A stretch of 64,000 nt of DNA from Muricea muricata. Lineage: Eukaryota; Cnidaria; Anthozoa; Malacalcyonacea; Plexauridae. The notes below the pieces were generated by a model. That model was not told where the DNA came from. It made no database searches and saw nothing but the letters and a program-made list of their open reading frames with translations. A program made the translations under genes and the position numbers. Where the stretch lies: the NCBI GenBank assembly GCA_963855995.1, contig OY979724.1, positions 8,131,032 through 8,195,031 of the forward strand. Direction: 5' to 3'. This document shows positions 1 to 11,488 of the stretch, in pieces (positions within the stretch are counted from its first letter, which is position 1; each line of letters opens with the position of its first letter).

Positions 1-493
1 TTTTGACCTACCATCAGGGCCATCTAATGTTGCTCTTGACTCATCTGTAAACAGTACATGTTTCATATCTGTTTTTGTGTAGGTTTCAGCCCAATCGATA
101 CGCAAGCTCTTATGTCTTGTCGTTAGTAAAGGATTTTTCTTTGGACATTTGGTCTCTTTTGGCCATCTTTGCTGGAATTCTATTTCGTATACTTTTAGCA
201 ATGTCTTGTACACCAGCTTCTTTAAATATTCTGGCACTCGTTGCTCCTGGTAGTTTTCGTAGTTTTCTCTTCAAGGAATTCAAGTCTCGCTTTGAAACAG
301 ACTTCCTAGACCCGCAATCAGTGCGAGCCTTCCTTTTCTTCAAAGGATCATTCAAAAACTTATTCACTGTAACGACGTGACGGTTGATTCTGTTTGCAAT
401 GACTTCAGGTGTTGTTGCATTTGCTAGTTCTTTTATTATTATTCCTTTTTCATCGTCGGTAAGATCTTTGCGGCGTCCCATGGTCATACTCAA
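1..493 (-). pseudogene. Tc1-like transposase, 5' part, frameshifted and cut by window edge
   Basis: The minus strand encodes the N-terminal half of a Tc1/mariner-type transposase: a starting segment GRRKDLTDDEK, a helix-turn-helix region, a GSRKSVSKRDL linker, and after a frame change a block containing FTDESRATLDGPDG, the typical strand with the first catalytic Asp. The open frame 493-110 runs off frame at the A-run (T-run on the plus strand) at 134-138, where one base seems lost; the next frame then reads LLTTRHKSLRIDWAETY into the FTDES block. The catalytic remainder lies outside the window. Upstream of 493 I saw no clear terminal repeat. It is probably a dead copy. Confidence in the family is high, in the exact start low. 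Confidence 0.85.
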
Positions 494-1490
494 CTAGAAA
501 AACTATTATCGTGGACCGCCCTTTATATAGAAAGCCTCCATAATTCCGCAATCACGTGACTTAGCGCATGCAAACATTGAGGACATGTTTCCAGTATGCC
601 ACTTGAAAATTCATTACTTCAAGAACATGAAAGCGCTTACTAACGTTCATTGTTACACGAATTTGTATTCGAACTAATATCGTGAGTCGCAGTGTAGACC
701 AAGAGCGGGCCACTATGAATTGTCAGTTGTTTAAATGTAATTTATTTGGATATTTTAGGCTAAAAAGGTCGAATGGACAAGCATCAATAGTCGTATACAC
801 AAACAGCCGAAACATGTGAGCAGTCTATACTTGACTTTATACTTGAATTTACTGAAGTACGCTGAAAACTTAACCTGCTTTTTACTTTAATATTTACCAC
901 AGCACACAGTAGTAATAACAGAGCATGCTTTCAAAAAATTGACTCCTAATAATATGCACATGCAGGGCTCACACTTTAAGAAATGTCAAGAAGATAAAAG
1001 CATGTTAAAAACATTTGAAATTTTTGTCCAATTGCGTTTTCAAACTGTAGAATATAAATTGGCATCATCTTAAATAAATTACGTCTTCCAGGCTAAAAAA
1101 AGTAGCGTGAGGTATATGGCCTATATCAAAAATTTTTGGAACCAAACAAAACAATGCTTTTCGTAGGGTTTTTTATTACACATTCATTTAACAAGTTTTA
1201 GAAAATATATTGAAGAACGTATTACAAAATGTTAAGGATATTAAGAGATAAGGATATTTATTTGGCGACTAATTCAGTTTAAAACAACGTATATTCTCGT
1301 ATTTCAACTATTCTAGTCCGTTTTGCTTAGCTGCCAAAAACGTATTAATTATTGCTTGCCTTCAGATATTTGGGTAAAAATTGCGGTTATTTCATGAGAA
1401 ATTTCATCTATAAAAGATGTCTATTTCATGCATAAATGTTGACAAAAAGGAAAATGAGTATTCCTATTTCCATTCCTCAATTTAATATAT
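494..1490. other. Non-coding AT-rich DNA
   Basis: No reading frame of note. Short patches around 735-765 and 1065-1085 resemble 13340-13380 and 13650-13700 in the left palindrome arm, so at least part of this is an old, diverged copy of the dispersed repeat that continues downstream. Confidence 0.5.
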
Positions 1491-2890
1491 TTTAGAGCCG
1501 GCATATTTCTTTGTAGTTATTATGAAACAAGTTGGTGTTATGTTTTACAATTCTCTGTAAAACTCGTTAAGTTTATGCACTCCAAGTTATTTTGAACACA
1601 GCAAGTTCTTTTTAACATCGTCTTTTCGCTTGTGTTCATTCACGTGCTTTCGTTCACTTGTGTTTTGCGCAGTGTTTATTGACGTTTCTCTGCAATGTTC
1701 TGTTATTGATTGTTATTTGAACGAGTACAATATGTGGTGGTGAATTTCCTTTCATTGTTATTCAAATTCTAATCTTTACAAATTCTTTTCAAGAATTTTT
1801 TACAAAATTTACGCATGACCTCTTTTAATTAAAAATTCAATTCCCATGGGAATTAAGAAATTGAATGTAAAAAACCCTAACTCCGCCCATCTTTCCATGT
1901 GCTACTTCCCCCTACAATCATAGACAAAACTGTTGAGACGTTTGTGAATATTCAGCTGCTTATCTCCCCTCCACCCCAAATCAATGTTGCGTGACAAAAA
2001 AAAATGTTTTTAGCAAAAGCGTTCACATGTGTTTGTAAAATATGAAGAACAACATTGAAATGGGGATAGGGGGAATGTGTGAATGAACTTTTGAGGTACC
2101 TGTAAGAGAAAAAACAACAGCAAGTATGATTTAGAAGCATTGACTCAACATGTTTGACGTTGGACGTAAACAACATATCTTGTCTACAAGTTTGGTCAGG
2201 TACCGATATTACTTTCTAAAATCATCAGTTTTATCTCAATCTCTATAAAATCACAAGAACGTTAATGTCAAGTCTTTGGACTATCTATGTCGGCTGCGAA
2301 ATGACTTCTTACGTGTGATCAAACGGTATTGTGCAACGATGTAAAATGCCAACTTGTATGATGGGTCAGCATTTAAATTTCCAACACAGTCTTTGAGACG
2401 TAATTCAAGAGGTAACTTATCGTTTTATTAAAGTATCACATATCTATTGGTGTTTTTCTGTGCAACAAGCGAAAATTATCGAAGAGAGGGCGTTTACATA
2501 CGTTTAAAACACTAGGTAAATAGCTTATTAAAATATCCATATGGTTCGTAAATAGTTAGTATATATAATTCAAATTTTAAACCTATATCGCAATTTTCAT
2601 ACTAATTTAACCAGAACGCCTTCATTTGCATGGTACCTATGTTTGACAAAACGAATAAAACTCATGAGCCAATGGTCGAATACTTAATGACATGCACCCT
2701 GTCAATACTTTGCACTCTCTACTTTTATTTTGTTGCTAGGCTGATTTGGTGTACCTTTATAATTTCCATAGGAATACGAATTACTTTGTTTTGCAGCTGC
2801 TCTTAAACCACTTCCGTGATTTGCGTTGTTGCACAAAAACAATTCTTGACAAACAATGCAGGAAATTTCTGCTTACCAAACTGACAAATC
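1491..2890. repeat. Diverged dispersed repeat (copy of 12440-14390)
   Basis: Several ordered blocks match the left palindrome arm in the same orientation. 1600-1860 matches 12590-12850, including the palindromic word TTCCCATGGGAATT after a TTAATTAAAAATTC stretch. 2600-2640 matches 14225-14260 (ACGCCTTCATTTGCATGGTA). 2795-2890 matches 14262-14350. Matches are separated by diverged or inserted sequence, so the copy is old. I see no transposase coding sequence in it; the small frames here are not convincing. Confidence 0.65.
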
Positions 2891-3092
2891 TTAAAACACC
2901 AAGATTACTTTTTATTTCATTATAAAGTCAAATCAACTAAGCAGTTTAATTGCAAAACCGATTTTTACGAAACGTTATACGAAACAAAAACGATGATCAG
3001 CCGACATTTTAAAAAGTAAAGTAAAAAGCAAATTCCGAAAAAGGACATCTTGTGAATGGAAGATATGCTTCAAAACAAGACGCGGGTTGAGA

Positions 3093-3133
3093 CTGTAAAT
3101 TTTCGACTTTATTTCAAAGTCATCATCAGACAG
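3093..3133 (-). ncRNA. Hammerhead-ribozyme-like motif, inverted copy
   Basis: Mirror of the motif at 3781-3821: on the minus strand CTGATGA (3129-3123), GACTTT/AAAGTC stem, GAAA (3104-3101), and CTGT/ACAG stem I (3133-3130 with 3096-3093). All core bases are the same as in the plus copy. Confidence 0.5.
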
Positions 3134-3296
3134 AATGAAATACAATGCTTTACAACTTAGATATATACAACGTAGAGAGAAAGCGTTTGACGTGTGTCCG
3201 GAAGTTAGGCAGATCCAAGCAAAGCGATTAGTTATATTTACAACAATGTTTTTTGTTACAAAGAAAGACTCTACAAGTAGAAAAACGTTAGAATAG

Positions 3297-3487
3297 TTAC
3301 GTGAAAAGTTGTAGTTCTTTACTGGCCTTAAGACCAGTGTTGAGGAAAGGCTTGTTGTGTTTAATAAGTAGTGCTTCAAGAAAGGCAAGAATGTTGTAGT
3401 TGTTAGATTTGGTTGAGTGGCGTATTTTGTAGTTGTTGGGAACAAGGATCTCAATAGGAGAAAGGTTGTCAGAAGGTAGGGGAAGAT
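3297..3487 (-). pseudogene. Penelope-like GIY-YIG endonuclease C-terminal remnant, minus copy
   Basis: This is the inverted partner of the remnant at 3498-3617. The same EALLIKHNKPFLNTG block is readable on the minus strand, with a stop at 3297-3299. A longer minus-strand frame (2975-3490) crosses this DNA in another phase and is not the real one. Confidence 0.6.
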
Positions 3488-3497
3488 CATTGATCTA

Positions 3498-3617
3498 AAA
3501 ACTAAATCTAACAGCTACAACATTCTTGCCTTTCTTGAAGCACTACTTATTAAACACAACAAACCCTTCCTCAACACTGGTCTTAAGGCCAGTAAAGAAC
3601 TACAACTTTTCACGTAA
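3498..3617 (+). pseudogene. Penelope-like GIY-YIG endonuclease C-terminal remnant, plus copy
   Basis: Reading in frame to the stop at 3615-3617 gives the C-terminal end of a GIY-YIG nuclease as found after the reverse transcriptase in Penelope-like elements: AFLEALLIKHNKPFLNTG then ASKELQLFT. There is no upstream reverse transcriptase; the frame is cut off at the centre of the palindrome. A mirrored copy lies on the minus strand, ending at 3297. Too short to be functional. Confidence 0.65.
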
Positions 3618-3780
3618 CTATTCTAACGTTGTTCTACTTGTAGAGTCTGTCTTTGTAATATAAAACATTGTTGTAAATATAATTAATCGCTTTGCTTGGA
3701 TCTGCCTAACTTTCGAACACATGTCAAACGCCTTCTCTCTACGTTGTATATATCTAAGTTGCAAAGTATTGTATTTCATT

Positions 3781-3821
3781 CTGTCTGATGATGACTTTGA
3801 AATAAAGTCGAAAATTTACAG
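3781..3821 (+). ncRNA. Hammerhead-ribozyme-like motif
   Basis: Core boxes are in order: CTGATGA (3785-3791), a stem II GACTTT/AAAGTC (3793-3798 with 3804-3809) closed by GAAAT, then GAAA (3810-3813). A two-base-pair stem III (AA with UU) leads to U at 3817 as cleavage-site base, followed by ACAG, which pairs with CTGT just before the first box. This is the minimal form with a tiny stem III known from Penelope-like elements. One unpaired U lies between the first box and stem II, which departs from the consensus. Confidence 0.55.
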
Positions 3822-3880
3822 TTTCAACCTGCGTCTTGTTTTGAAGCATATCTTGCATTCTCAAGATGTCTTTTTTCGGA

Positions 3881-4363
3881 ATTTGTTGTCCAAATGTTAG
3901 AGGCCTATAATTTCCAGGAGTTAAGGTTAAAGGTATTATTTCTTAAAAAAATATTGTCAACATTAGCCATTATTAAAATATAATAGTTATTATATTACGC
4001 ATTATTATTTATTATTGCAATAATAAATTTACGTGGTGTTTCTACAAAATTATATTCTAATTTAATGTTCACCATGCAAACATACAAGGAACTTATTAGC
4101 CATTATATTTTTACCTGATTTATTGACTTGAAAATTGACTACTCCCATTCTATGTAATTTCTTTCTTGAAAAGATTCCATGTAATTCCTGTACATCGTAA
4201 AAAGCCGCCCGTTGCTGTACCCAATCAGATTGCAGGAAATAAAAAAAATATCCCTATCTAGGCATGTACAAATAAAAAATAAATAAATTTATGACATACT
4301 TGTGCATTTATCAGGGCAATAATTATCCTGTTCACAGACCTAACTCTAAAAGAGTAAGGTCTG
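3881..4363. repeat. Dispersed repeat fragment related to 15215-15810
   Basis: Blocks such as CCAAATGTTAGAG, TTTCCAGG(A/C)GTTAAGG, AAAAATATTGTC and TTTTTACCTG match 15220-15310, and the palindromic block ATTGCAATAATAAATTTACG near 4014 matches the hairpin at 15731-15816. No coding sequence. A short inverted repeat (cagacctaactct/agagtaaggtctg) abuts the MITE that follows. Confidence 0.55.
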
Positions 4364-5148
4364 TTAAGGGGGTCCAATAGTAAAAAAAAAATTTTGTGTG
4401 TTTTAATGCTATGCAGTTCATCTTTGGTCAGGTGTTAGGAGGACATGGTACCACAAACATAAAAATAAGTTTTTCAAAGTTACCATTGCCATGGTTACCA
4501 TGTTAATTACTCCCTGAGGGTGAAAAATCCATATATTTGTAAACATGATATCTCAACAACTATGAATGATAAAAATCTAAAATAACTTTATTTTAATAGT
4601 ATATCACATGCTCTTGGAGATGAACCAGAACTATGGTGATTGAGGCAAAAATAACTTTTTTGCGGACAAAATATTGAAACTAGATATTATCGAGATGATA
4701 CTGACTATCATAACTTGCGTGCTATTGCAAATATTTTTATGATTCTGGTTCATCTCCAAGAGGATGTAACACAGAACACACACTGAAAGTTTGAAGTCAA
4801 TAGCTTACATACTTCTTGAGATATTGCGCATGCAATAATGGCGATTGGTGGTTTTTGGCAATTTGAGAAAAACTGCTTTAAAGTTTTTGCATGCATTAGA
4901 ATAACATTAATCGAACAATGCTATGGAAAAGGACACAATAGAGTAAACCAATTGCATACCATTATTTGCTCTGGGTAAAATCATGGTTGTGCCCTAACGC
5001 GGTGTAGAATTTGCTGAATTTCTCCGTTTATAATTCATTTTGTTGTTTGAAATTTTGGGTATGTTTAGAGAACGCCGTTAACAATATTTTGTAAAAAATT
5101 TTTGAAAATCGATGAATTTTGAAATTATTTACTATTGGACCCCCTTAA
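4364..5148. mobile_element. TTAA-flanked MITE, piggyBac-like
   Basis: The unit is bounded by TTAA at 4364-4367 and 5145-5148 and has inverted ends GGGGGTCCAATAGTAAA (4368 on) and its complement ending at 5144, about 17 bp perfect. TTAA duplication with G/C-run ends is the mark of piggyBac-type elements. The 777-bp interior has no transposase frame, so it is non-autonomous. Kolobok-type elements also use TTAA, so the superfamily is not certain. Confidence 0.75.
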
Positions 5149-5454
5149 GACTTGAAGGATTACTTGTCCTGACCGAGAGAAGAATGCTAACTATATTCTA
5201 GGTTTACATTGCAAATGTTTGCTTCTAGTGCAATTTATCGTAGAGATATTTTACAGGAAAAAATGGAAATTGAAATTTTCTTGAGGTATTATATTATAAT
5301 GTTGCATAAATTAATTCTTCAAAACTTGACATTTAATTTATGCATGAACAAGAAATCTTTCAAGTATTCACCATAGATATAGGAGACCTAGATTACTGAC
5401 GTATACCTAGCCCGCGTGACCCCCAATAGAAGAATCCAAGATGGCGTCGCAACC
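5149..5454. other. Non-coding AT-rich DNA
   Basis: No frame, RNA gene or repeat that I recognise; it separates the TTAA MITE from the foldback element. Confidence 0.4.
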
Positions 5455-7209
5455 GGGCAAAAACATTAGGAATTGTATTACAAAAAACAGGTTTTTGAGC
5501 TTTTTATGGTTTAACTGCTGCGAATCACCTTCAACTGGACTTTTTTGAAAATAGATCACTATTGCGGAGGTTTTCAACGCAAAATGAGAAGAGTGGGCAA
5601 GATTCTTGCGAAATTATCGTTCGATAAAGATTTCAAGGAGTGGACGTTTTGACCGGTTTCGTTAGTTTGCGTGGTCATTGGACTTCTAGCACTTCGAATC
5701 ACGATCGATCGCATATATTTAGAAAACGATGTTTATCATATATCAAATATCGTTCGTTAAAGACTTCTGGAGTAGACAACTGGTTGTTTAGTATGTTCTT
5801 GTTGTAAATTTAACTTTTTTGCAAATTACTACTTCTAGTGATTTTGATTTTGAGTGTTATTTTGATTTTTGCTTAGTATTAAATGTGAAATTGAACATCT
5901 GCGTAAAGTCCTTCAGTACTGGTACACTACAAGTTTTGCAGGAGGCAGTATGATTGACTTTAAGTTGGGATAAGCTAATAATGGACATGCAGAGTTCTGC
6001 TTTGGGCTTGCAGAGATGTCATATTTATTACAAATGAAAATTGATACCTATAGGCAGAAGTCAATATTACTTAATTATCTCTGTAGCAAGTTATATTGCT
6101 TAATTATCTCTGTAGCAATCCTAAAGAATATCTGATTTTATAATAAACTGTCTTGCAAAAAATGTGTTTACATTCCCACACATTTACAAGCATTTATAAA
6201 TGTCTTGTTAACAAGCTTGCAGGAGCTTCATAAAATTACAGCATTTCACTTGTTTTCATCTTTGCAACACATTTGTCACAGGCACAGCTTGTTGACAAAT
6301 GGTGAGATTTTCATGTGCAGATTTCAATATTGTAATTGATTTTGAGCAAAATCAGAATCACATTGGCAATCATCAATATGTATTTTGAACTTTATTAAGC
6401 TCTACATCTATAATTTATAACACCAGACACTTTCTGAGTTTTGATGACACAAAACCTGGTCATTTAAGATTTTAACAGATCTTTGCTTCAAGTATATTAA
6501 ATTTTAATTTGATTCATGCATGTTATCAAGCCCCATACATGTTCACTTACACTTTAATATTATTATGAGTCTCTAAAACTATGCTTAGCTTCTCAGATTT
6601 ACCCAAATTATATGTATTGATATTAATAATCATAAATCAATAGAAACCAATTGGAAACATGGGTTTCTTTCATACTTATTTAAATCATTTGTTGTTACAT
6701 TTGTGCTAATTTGTCAGCAGATTCTACACAAACAATCATTTCCCATAAATTCATAAAAACCATAATGAACAAACAAACAAACTAAATTCTACTTTCCAGC
6801 TAAGGTATAGGTGGGTTGGCAGTCTTAATAGCCGGTGTTATGCTGCTGATACTGATTAAATTTACCCACGATATTTTTCATAAAATTCGGCAAACGCTTT
6901 CCTTTTCACAATTAAAATATCGATAATAAACATCGTTTCCTAAATATACGCGATCGATCGTGATTCGAAGTGTTAAAAGTCCAATAATCCACGCAAACTA
7001 ACGGACCGGTCAAAACGTCCACTCCTTGGAATCTTCAGTGAACGATAATTCTGTAAGAACCTAGCCCACTCGTCTCATTTCAGGCTCAAAACCTCCGCAA
7101 TAGTGATTTATTTTCAAAAAAGTCCAGTTGAACGTGATTCGCAGCAGTTAAACGATCAAAAAAGCCCAAAAACCTGTTTTTCGTAATACTATTCCTATTT
7201 TTTTTGCCC
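5455..7209. mobile_element. Foldback element with ~300-bp inverted arms
   Basis: 5455-5750 is matched in inverse by 6905-7209 (for example CTGCGAATCAC against GTGATTCGCAGCAG, and GATCGATCG in both arms). Identity is roughly 85-90% by eye, with small indels. The 1.15-kb middle is very AT-rich and non-coding. No obvious target duplication was found at its edges. It looks like an old foldback or MITE-type DNA transposon. Confidence 0.65.
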
Positions 7210-7449
7210 AGACCTTAATCATTCTGATTTCGGTCTGTGCACAGGCTAGGCAATAACAGAGTGGCATAAAAACGAAATGTCCCGCAATATCAGTTTTTGT
7301 CCCGTGATATCGTTTTTTGTCCCCCGATGAAAACAAAGGTGGCGTCCGACTGCAGGATCAGTAGTGAAAAAGCGATTAAAGTAACGAAAATATTTACATG
7401 CAACCGAGCTAATAACAGAAAGATATCTGCAACTATAAGAAGAATAATT
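7210..7449. other. Non-coding spacer
   Basis: No gene seen. Contains short tandem-like words (CCCGCAATATCAGTTTTTGT, then a near copy) just before repeat R. Confidence 0.4.
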
Positions 7450-7860
7450 ACTCCGCCTGCCGTAGGCGAGGCGGAGTTTTAAATTCGCCCCGTTTCTGTT
7501 TTTTTTTTTTTTTTTTTTATTTTTTTTCGGTGTCAGAAGTCGGTGCAGCGCTCATGGGTGATACCGCTGGCACAAACCGCGTGAGCCGACCTAAACACGG
7601 CGTTTAAACTCAATTTCTAGCGAAATGTGTCAACAAAACACGCATTTAAACGTGCATGCTAGAACATCTAAACCGCAAGAAGGTTTTACGTGCAAAGATT
7701 CTCATGCAAAATGCTTTAAAACGACAAATTCCAGCGATGTGTCGCGGTGAAGTTTTGAGAGCGTGTTTCCGTCATTTTCTGGTTTATTCCTACTTTTAAG
7801 GAAATTTAGAAATTTCTACACAAGAATCAAACGCAAATTCTACTGAAATATCTACATACA
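7450..7860 (+). repeat. Repeat R, uninterrupted copy
   Basis: Starts with a GC-rich hairpin (ACTCCGCCTGCC / GGCGAGGCGGAGT), then TTTTAAATTCGCC, a T-run, and about 350 bp ending near CTGAAATATCTACATA. The same sequence recurs at 34946-34971 plus 56804-57182, where TE1 splits it. This copy is therefore an empty site: GGCGGAG occurs once here (7470-7476) and on both sides of TE1 in the other copy. No coding potential. Confidence 0.85.
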
Positions 7861-8567
7861 TACAAAATGAAGATCGGTGAAGGAACTTCGCAAAAATATT
7901 CATTTTTGTACTTTCGAACGGCGTTTTTCCTATGCTTTTGACTGAAAACACGACGAACGACACTTGCCAGAGCAATTTGCGTGGCGCGTGGAATGACGTG
8001 AGCACGGGGACACAAAAATTGAGGTTATTGAGTGCGAGTTCCCTATCTGTATATATCTGATCTGTGATACAGCTTCTTCTGAATCAGGAACAAGGAACTT
8101 GCTCGGAGCATGTCGACACAAAGTGGTAGTTTCGGCGTTCCTCGGAATTCGTCTGTTTCCGACGCTGCTCGAAGATTTTCCAAATACTGTTTTTTCAAAA
8201 TTTTTCTCTAGCTCGAAGATTTTGCTCCTTGAAAGTCCTCTAAATTTTCATGCATCCTAACTTTGTTTTAAGGTAATATGCTTTATTTTCTATCATTATT
8301 TGTAGCAAAGTACTTAGATTGTGCATAGAGATCGATTTTTGAGAGATCAGACTGGAAATAAGTACAATTTTCGAGTATTGTAAGTTTGTGCTTTCCAAGC
8401 ATGGCTATGGTCGCATGTAAGATTAAGGCTACCGTTTTCAGTTGAAGTTGGTTCGATAATAATACCATGAAATCCGCGAATGAGGTCTTGAATTGTTGAG
8501 ATTGTCGAAGAAAGTATGCTGAGACAGTTCTATGTATAGAGTTGGTTCTGGTTCAAATTTATTGAAA
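7861..8567. other. Non-coding DNA before the giant palindrome
   Basis: No convincing gene. The small overlapping frames at 7796-8121 and 8283-8468 have no recognisable motif. The left palindrome arm begins near 8568 within a GAAAAAAGGCAATTTAATTT stretch. Confidence 0.4.
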
Positions 8568-8737
8568 AAAGGCAATTTAATTTTAATTTTGTGAATTTCG
8601 ATTACAAAACATGCCTTTGACTGTCGACCAATTGATTTCGTCAGGCGATTACAGACTTGTGAGAGGAGGGGGGTAGCCTAATTACTAAAATGTAGTGAAA
8701 AAAGGACTTTCCATCTAATGGTGGGAGCAGGTTGGCG

Positions 8738-9215
8738 GGAACACTGGAGAATAAAGGTCCTGTCACAATGCAATTTTTCTTGCACTTGTAACTGCTCCGT
8801 CTCCTTCTTTATCCACCTCTTACCCTTAAGGCCCTGTCACATGGTGCACTTTTCCTTGCATTCACCGTAGCAAAAAAGATGGCAAATGTCGATTTTACCA
8901 GAGTGCATGGCAGTCTGAAATTGTTTAAAAAGGCAAATTAACGTCTTTTGAAGAACAGACAGAAGACAATAGGTTATTTTCACACTTGTGTTAAAATTTC
9001 AATCCAGTAGCTTTGCTTCTTGTCATCTTTTCCCACGTATTCTTTCTTGATACCTGCAATGCATTCTGGTAAAATCGACATGTCGCCATCTTTTTTGCTA
9101 CGGTGAATGCAAGGAAAAGTGCACCATGTGACAGGGCCTTAAGGGTAAGAGGTGGATAGAGAAGGAGACGGAGCAGTTACAAGTGCAAGAAAAATTGCAC
9201 CGTGTGACAGGGCCT
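8738..9215. mobile_element. Nested MITEs, left arm, converted into a larger hairpin
   Basis: A MITE with ends CACCGTAGCAAAAAAGATGG (8863 on; complement ending 9105) lies inside another MITE whose ends read AAGGCCCTGTCACA. In this arm the flanks on both sides of the inner MITE are mirror copies out to CTTGTAACTGCTCCGTCTCC. In the right arm (34249-34755) only one flank has that sequence and the other has different DNA (34602-34725). Inner element length is 243 bp; no coding sequence. Confidence 0.7.
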
Positions 9216-11487
9216 TGAGGGTGGGAGGTGGATAGGAGGAGACGGAGCAGGATGTGGGAGTCGTGCAAGGTCGGGAGGTTAAAAAAGAACAAGGAATGTT
9301 ATGTTTTTAATGCCTTTTAGACTTTTCTTGAGGCAATTAAAATTCAAACTGTCAAATCCAAACACTGTACAGAATGGCCGACTTTACGTGGTCTTTAGTT
9401 TTTACACAACCACTTGCATTGTTATCTTTTGCAGTTTGTTTACCATTTCAGTTATCTATCTTCAATAGAATTCTTTGAAATTTGTTTGTAGATCGACAAA
9501 ATGCTTAACCTCCTCTCAACAACTGGCAGATTATGAAAAATGAAATTGTTAAAGGTATTGGAATATTGCATGTACAATATTGAATATGGGACAATTTGGG
9601 ACAGTATAATTTTGGACATGACGGTTTCATTCTCACCTAATTTGACGATTATTTTGTGGGTACACATACCGTGGAATCTCATGTGCTCCAGAAGCATTTT
9701 AATCTTAGAAAAAGTCAAATAATGATGAACTGTGTTTTAAAAGAAAGTTAGAATCTTATTTGGTTCAAATCAATTGAATTATGGCCCAAGAGTTCATGAA
9801 AACACATACAAAAGGCTTTCTTAAAAAACTGAAATATCAAATCTAGCAATTTTATATGTTATGCCTCTAAACAACACAATTCTGTTTCTAAAAATTGGTA
9901 CCCTACTAGACCTATATGCATGATTATACCAATTTGGACATATTTATTTTTACCCATTAAAATATAAATTTGTGTTTAATCATTCGTGTTTGTCATTATT
10001 TGACTTTGTAATGTTGGTTAAACATAAGGAGATTGAGGTGACTTTGCCAGAAACAAAAACATCCATTATTATACTAAAATTTCAATATATGTAGCAATTA
10101 AAACTAACCACAGGAAATATATTTCTACTTTTTAATTGAAATGTTTCTGTTATATGCACTATATCATATTTTTGATAAAAAATTACAACACCTATGCTAT
10201 TTCCTGGTTTACTATCTCAATCATCTTTTGTTTAAGCTGGCTTTGAGTGTTCATTTGAAAGTTTGGAAAGTTCATTTGAAAATCACAATAGTTCTCAATG
10301 TTATATTGGACCCTTTAAAGTTAAAAAAATACTTTGCAATATTTTATACTACTGGTAATTTATCTTAGATACAGACTTTGTGATTTTGTACTAGAATGTT
10401 GACTTTCAAACTTTAAGATGAACTACTTATTAAGGACAAAATAAGCTAGCATATTGTCTTTTGTTTACAAAGTGGAACTTGTTTGGAATTGAGATGAACT
10501 GATGCAGTTGTTCTTTAACTTTATCAATTAATTACACATCTTAAATGAAAAAGAAAACCACAACTTGCCAAATAAATTCTGTGGGCTCTTTTTATTAGCA
10601 AAGAAAATATGTGGCAGATGTAAGAATTTAAGAGTAAAAAAGTTTCCTTGGACTAAAAAAATTGACAGTATGCCAGATTTTCTAGATAAACAAGCAGTAC
10701 AGATGTTGGCCAATAATAAGTATAAGTAACTACAATTTTTAATTTTAAAAGTTTTCTATTGATGCCTGGATACAGTAAATACTTTACCAGAGTTCTTCGT
10801 ATTACATCGACTTGAAAAAGTTTTAAGTCACATGAAGCTTTTAGTTGATACTATGCAATTTCAAATTTTACAGACTTCTTAATTAACATGCCAAATTTAC
10901 CTTGTTGAACATAAGGTCTTTCCTGAGAAAAAGTAAAACTGTCTGACATTATATGGAGTAGAATAATTTAAATTAGTTTGAGACTTTGATTTGATAACAA
11001 TTTTGATTTGTACTATTTACAATACAAGTGACCGGGTTGTATCGGATATACAAACCCAAGCTGAAGGCGAGATATCTGACATACACAGATGCGAATGTTG
11101 TAAATGGCTTGTGAAACTCGTCAATTTTATACATCAGATCTATAGCAAAGTGATTTTGAAAATACCGATTCTGTAAGATGAGAAAATGATTTCTTTTGTG
11201 TTTCCTGTATGATTTATTACTTTATAAGTTTCTTAATTAAAATTACAACATATTGCCTACTGGAACTTTTTATATTGTTTGGTTGTGGTGAATTTGTATT
11301 TTGGCAATTGAAATATTTCTGAATTTGTATGTGCATTTCCTTTGCTTCAGTTCAAGTTTACATTTCAAATATTCCACTTTGTAATACTTGCGTGGTAATA
11401 ATAATATAAGAAAACAGGTTTACGTGGCTCTTGAATATAGTCTTTTCAACAAGTAAGTAAAGATGAATTTATACTTCAAAGAGATAT
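9216..11487. other. AT-rich non-coding part of left arm (mirror 31978-34248)
   Basis: Several 60-90-codon frames exist, all mirrored in the other arm, but none shows a recognisable domain, and codon composition is that of AT-rich background. I see no RNA gene. Confidence 0.5.
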
Positions 11488-11488
11488 G

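Larger units (their letters stand above)
3045..3880. mobile_element. Two Penelope-like element 3' ends in head-to-head inversion
   Basis: The stretch is a long imperfect palindrome centred near 3490 with arms of about 390-440 bp. Each arm, read outward, contains the last ~40 codons of a GIY-YIG-type endonuclease domain (block EALLIKHNKPFLNTGLKASK, stop at 3615-3617 on plus and 3297-3299 on minus), then an untranslated tail with a hammerhead-like core and AATAAA. The EALxIKxxKPxLN block is typical of the C-terminus of Penelope-like retroelements. Inverted partial copies are a known arrangement for this class. The arms differ by scattered substitutions and small indels, so the inversion is not a recent artefact. 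Confidence 0.75.

Noticed and set aside
2975..3490. 171-codon minus frame
   Set aside because: It runs through the inverted Penelope-like tail in the wrong phase; the in-phase nuclease remnant is shorter and recognisable.
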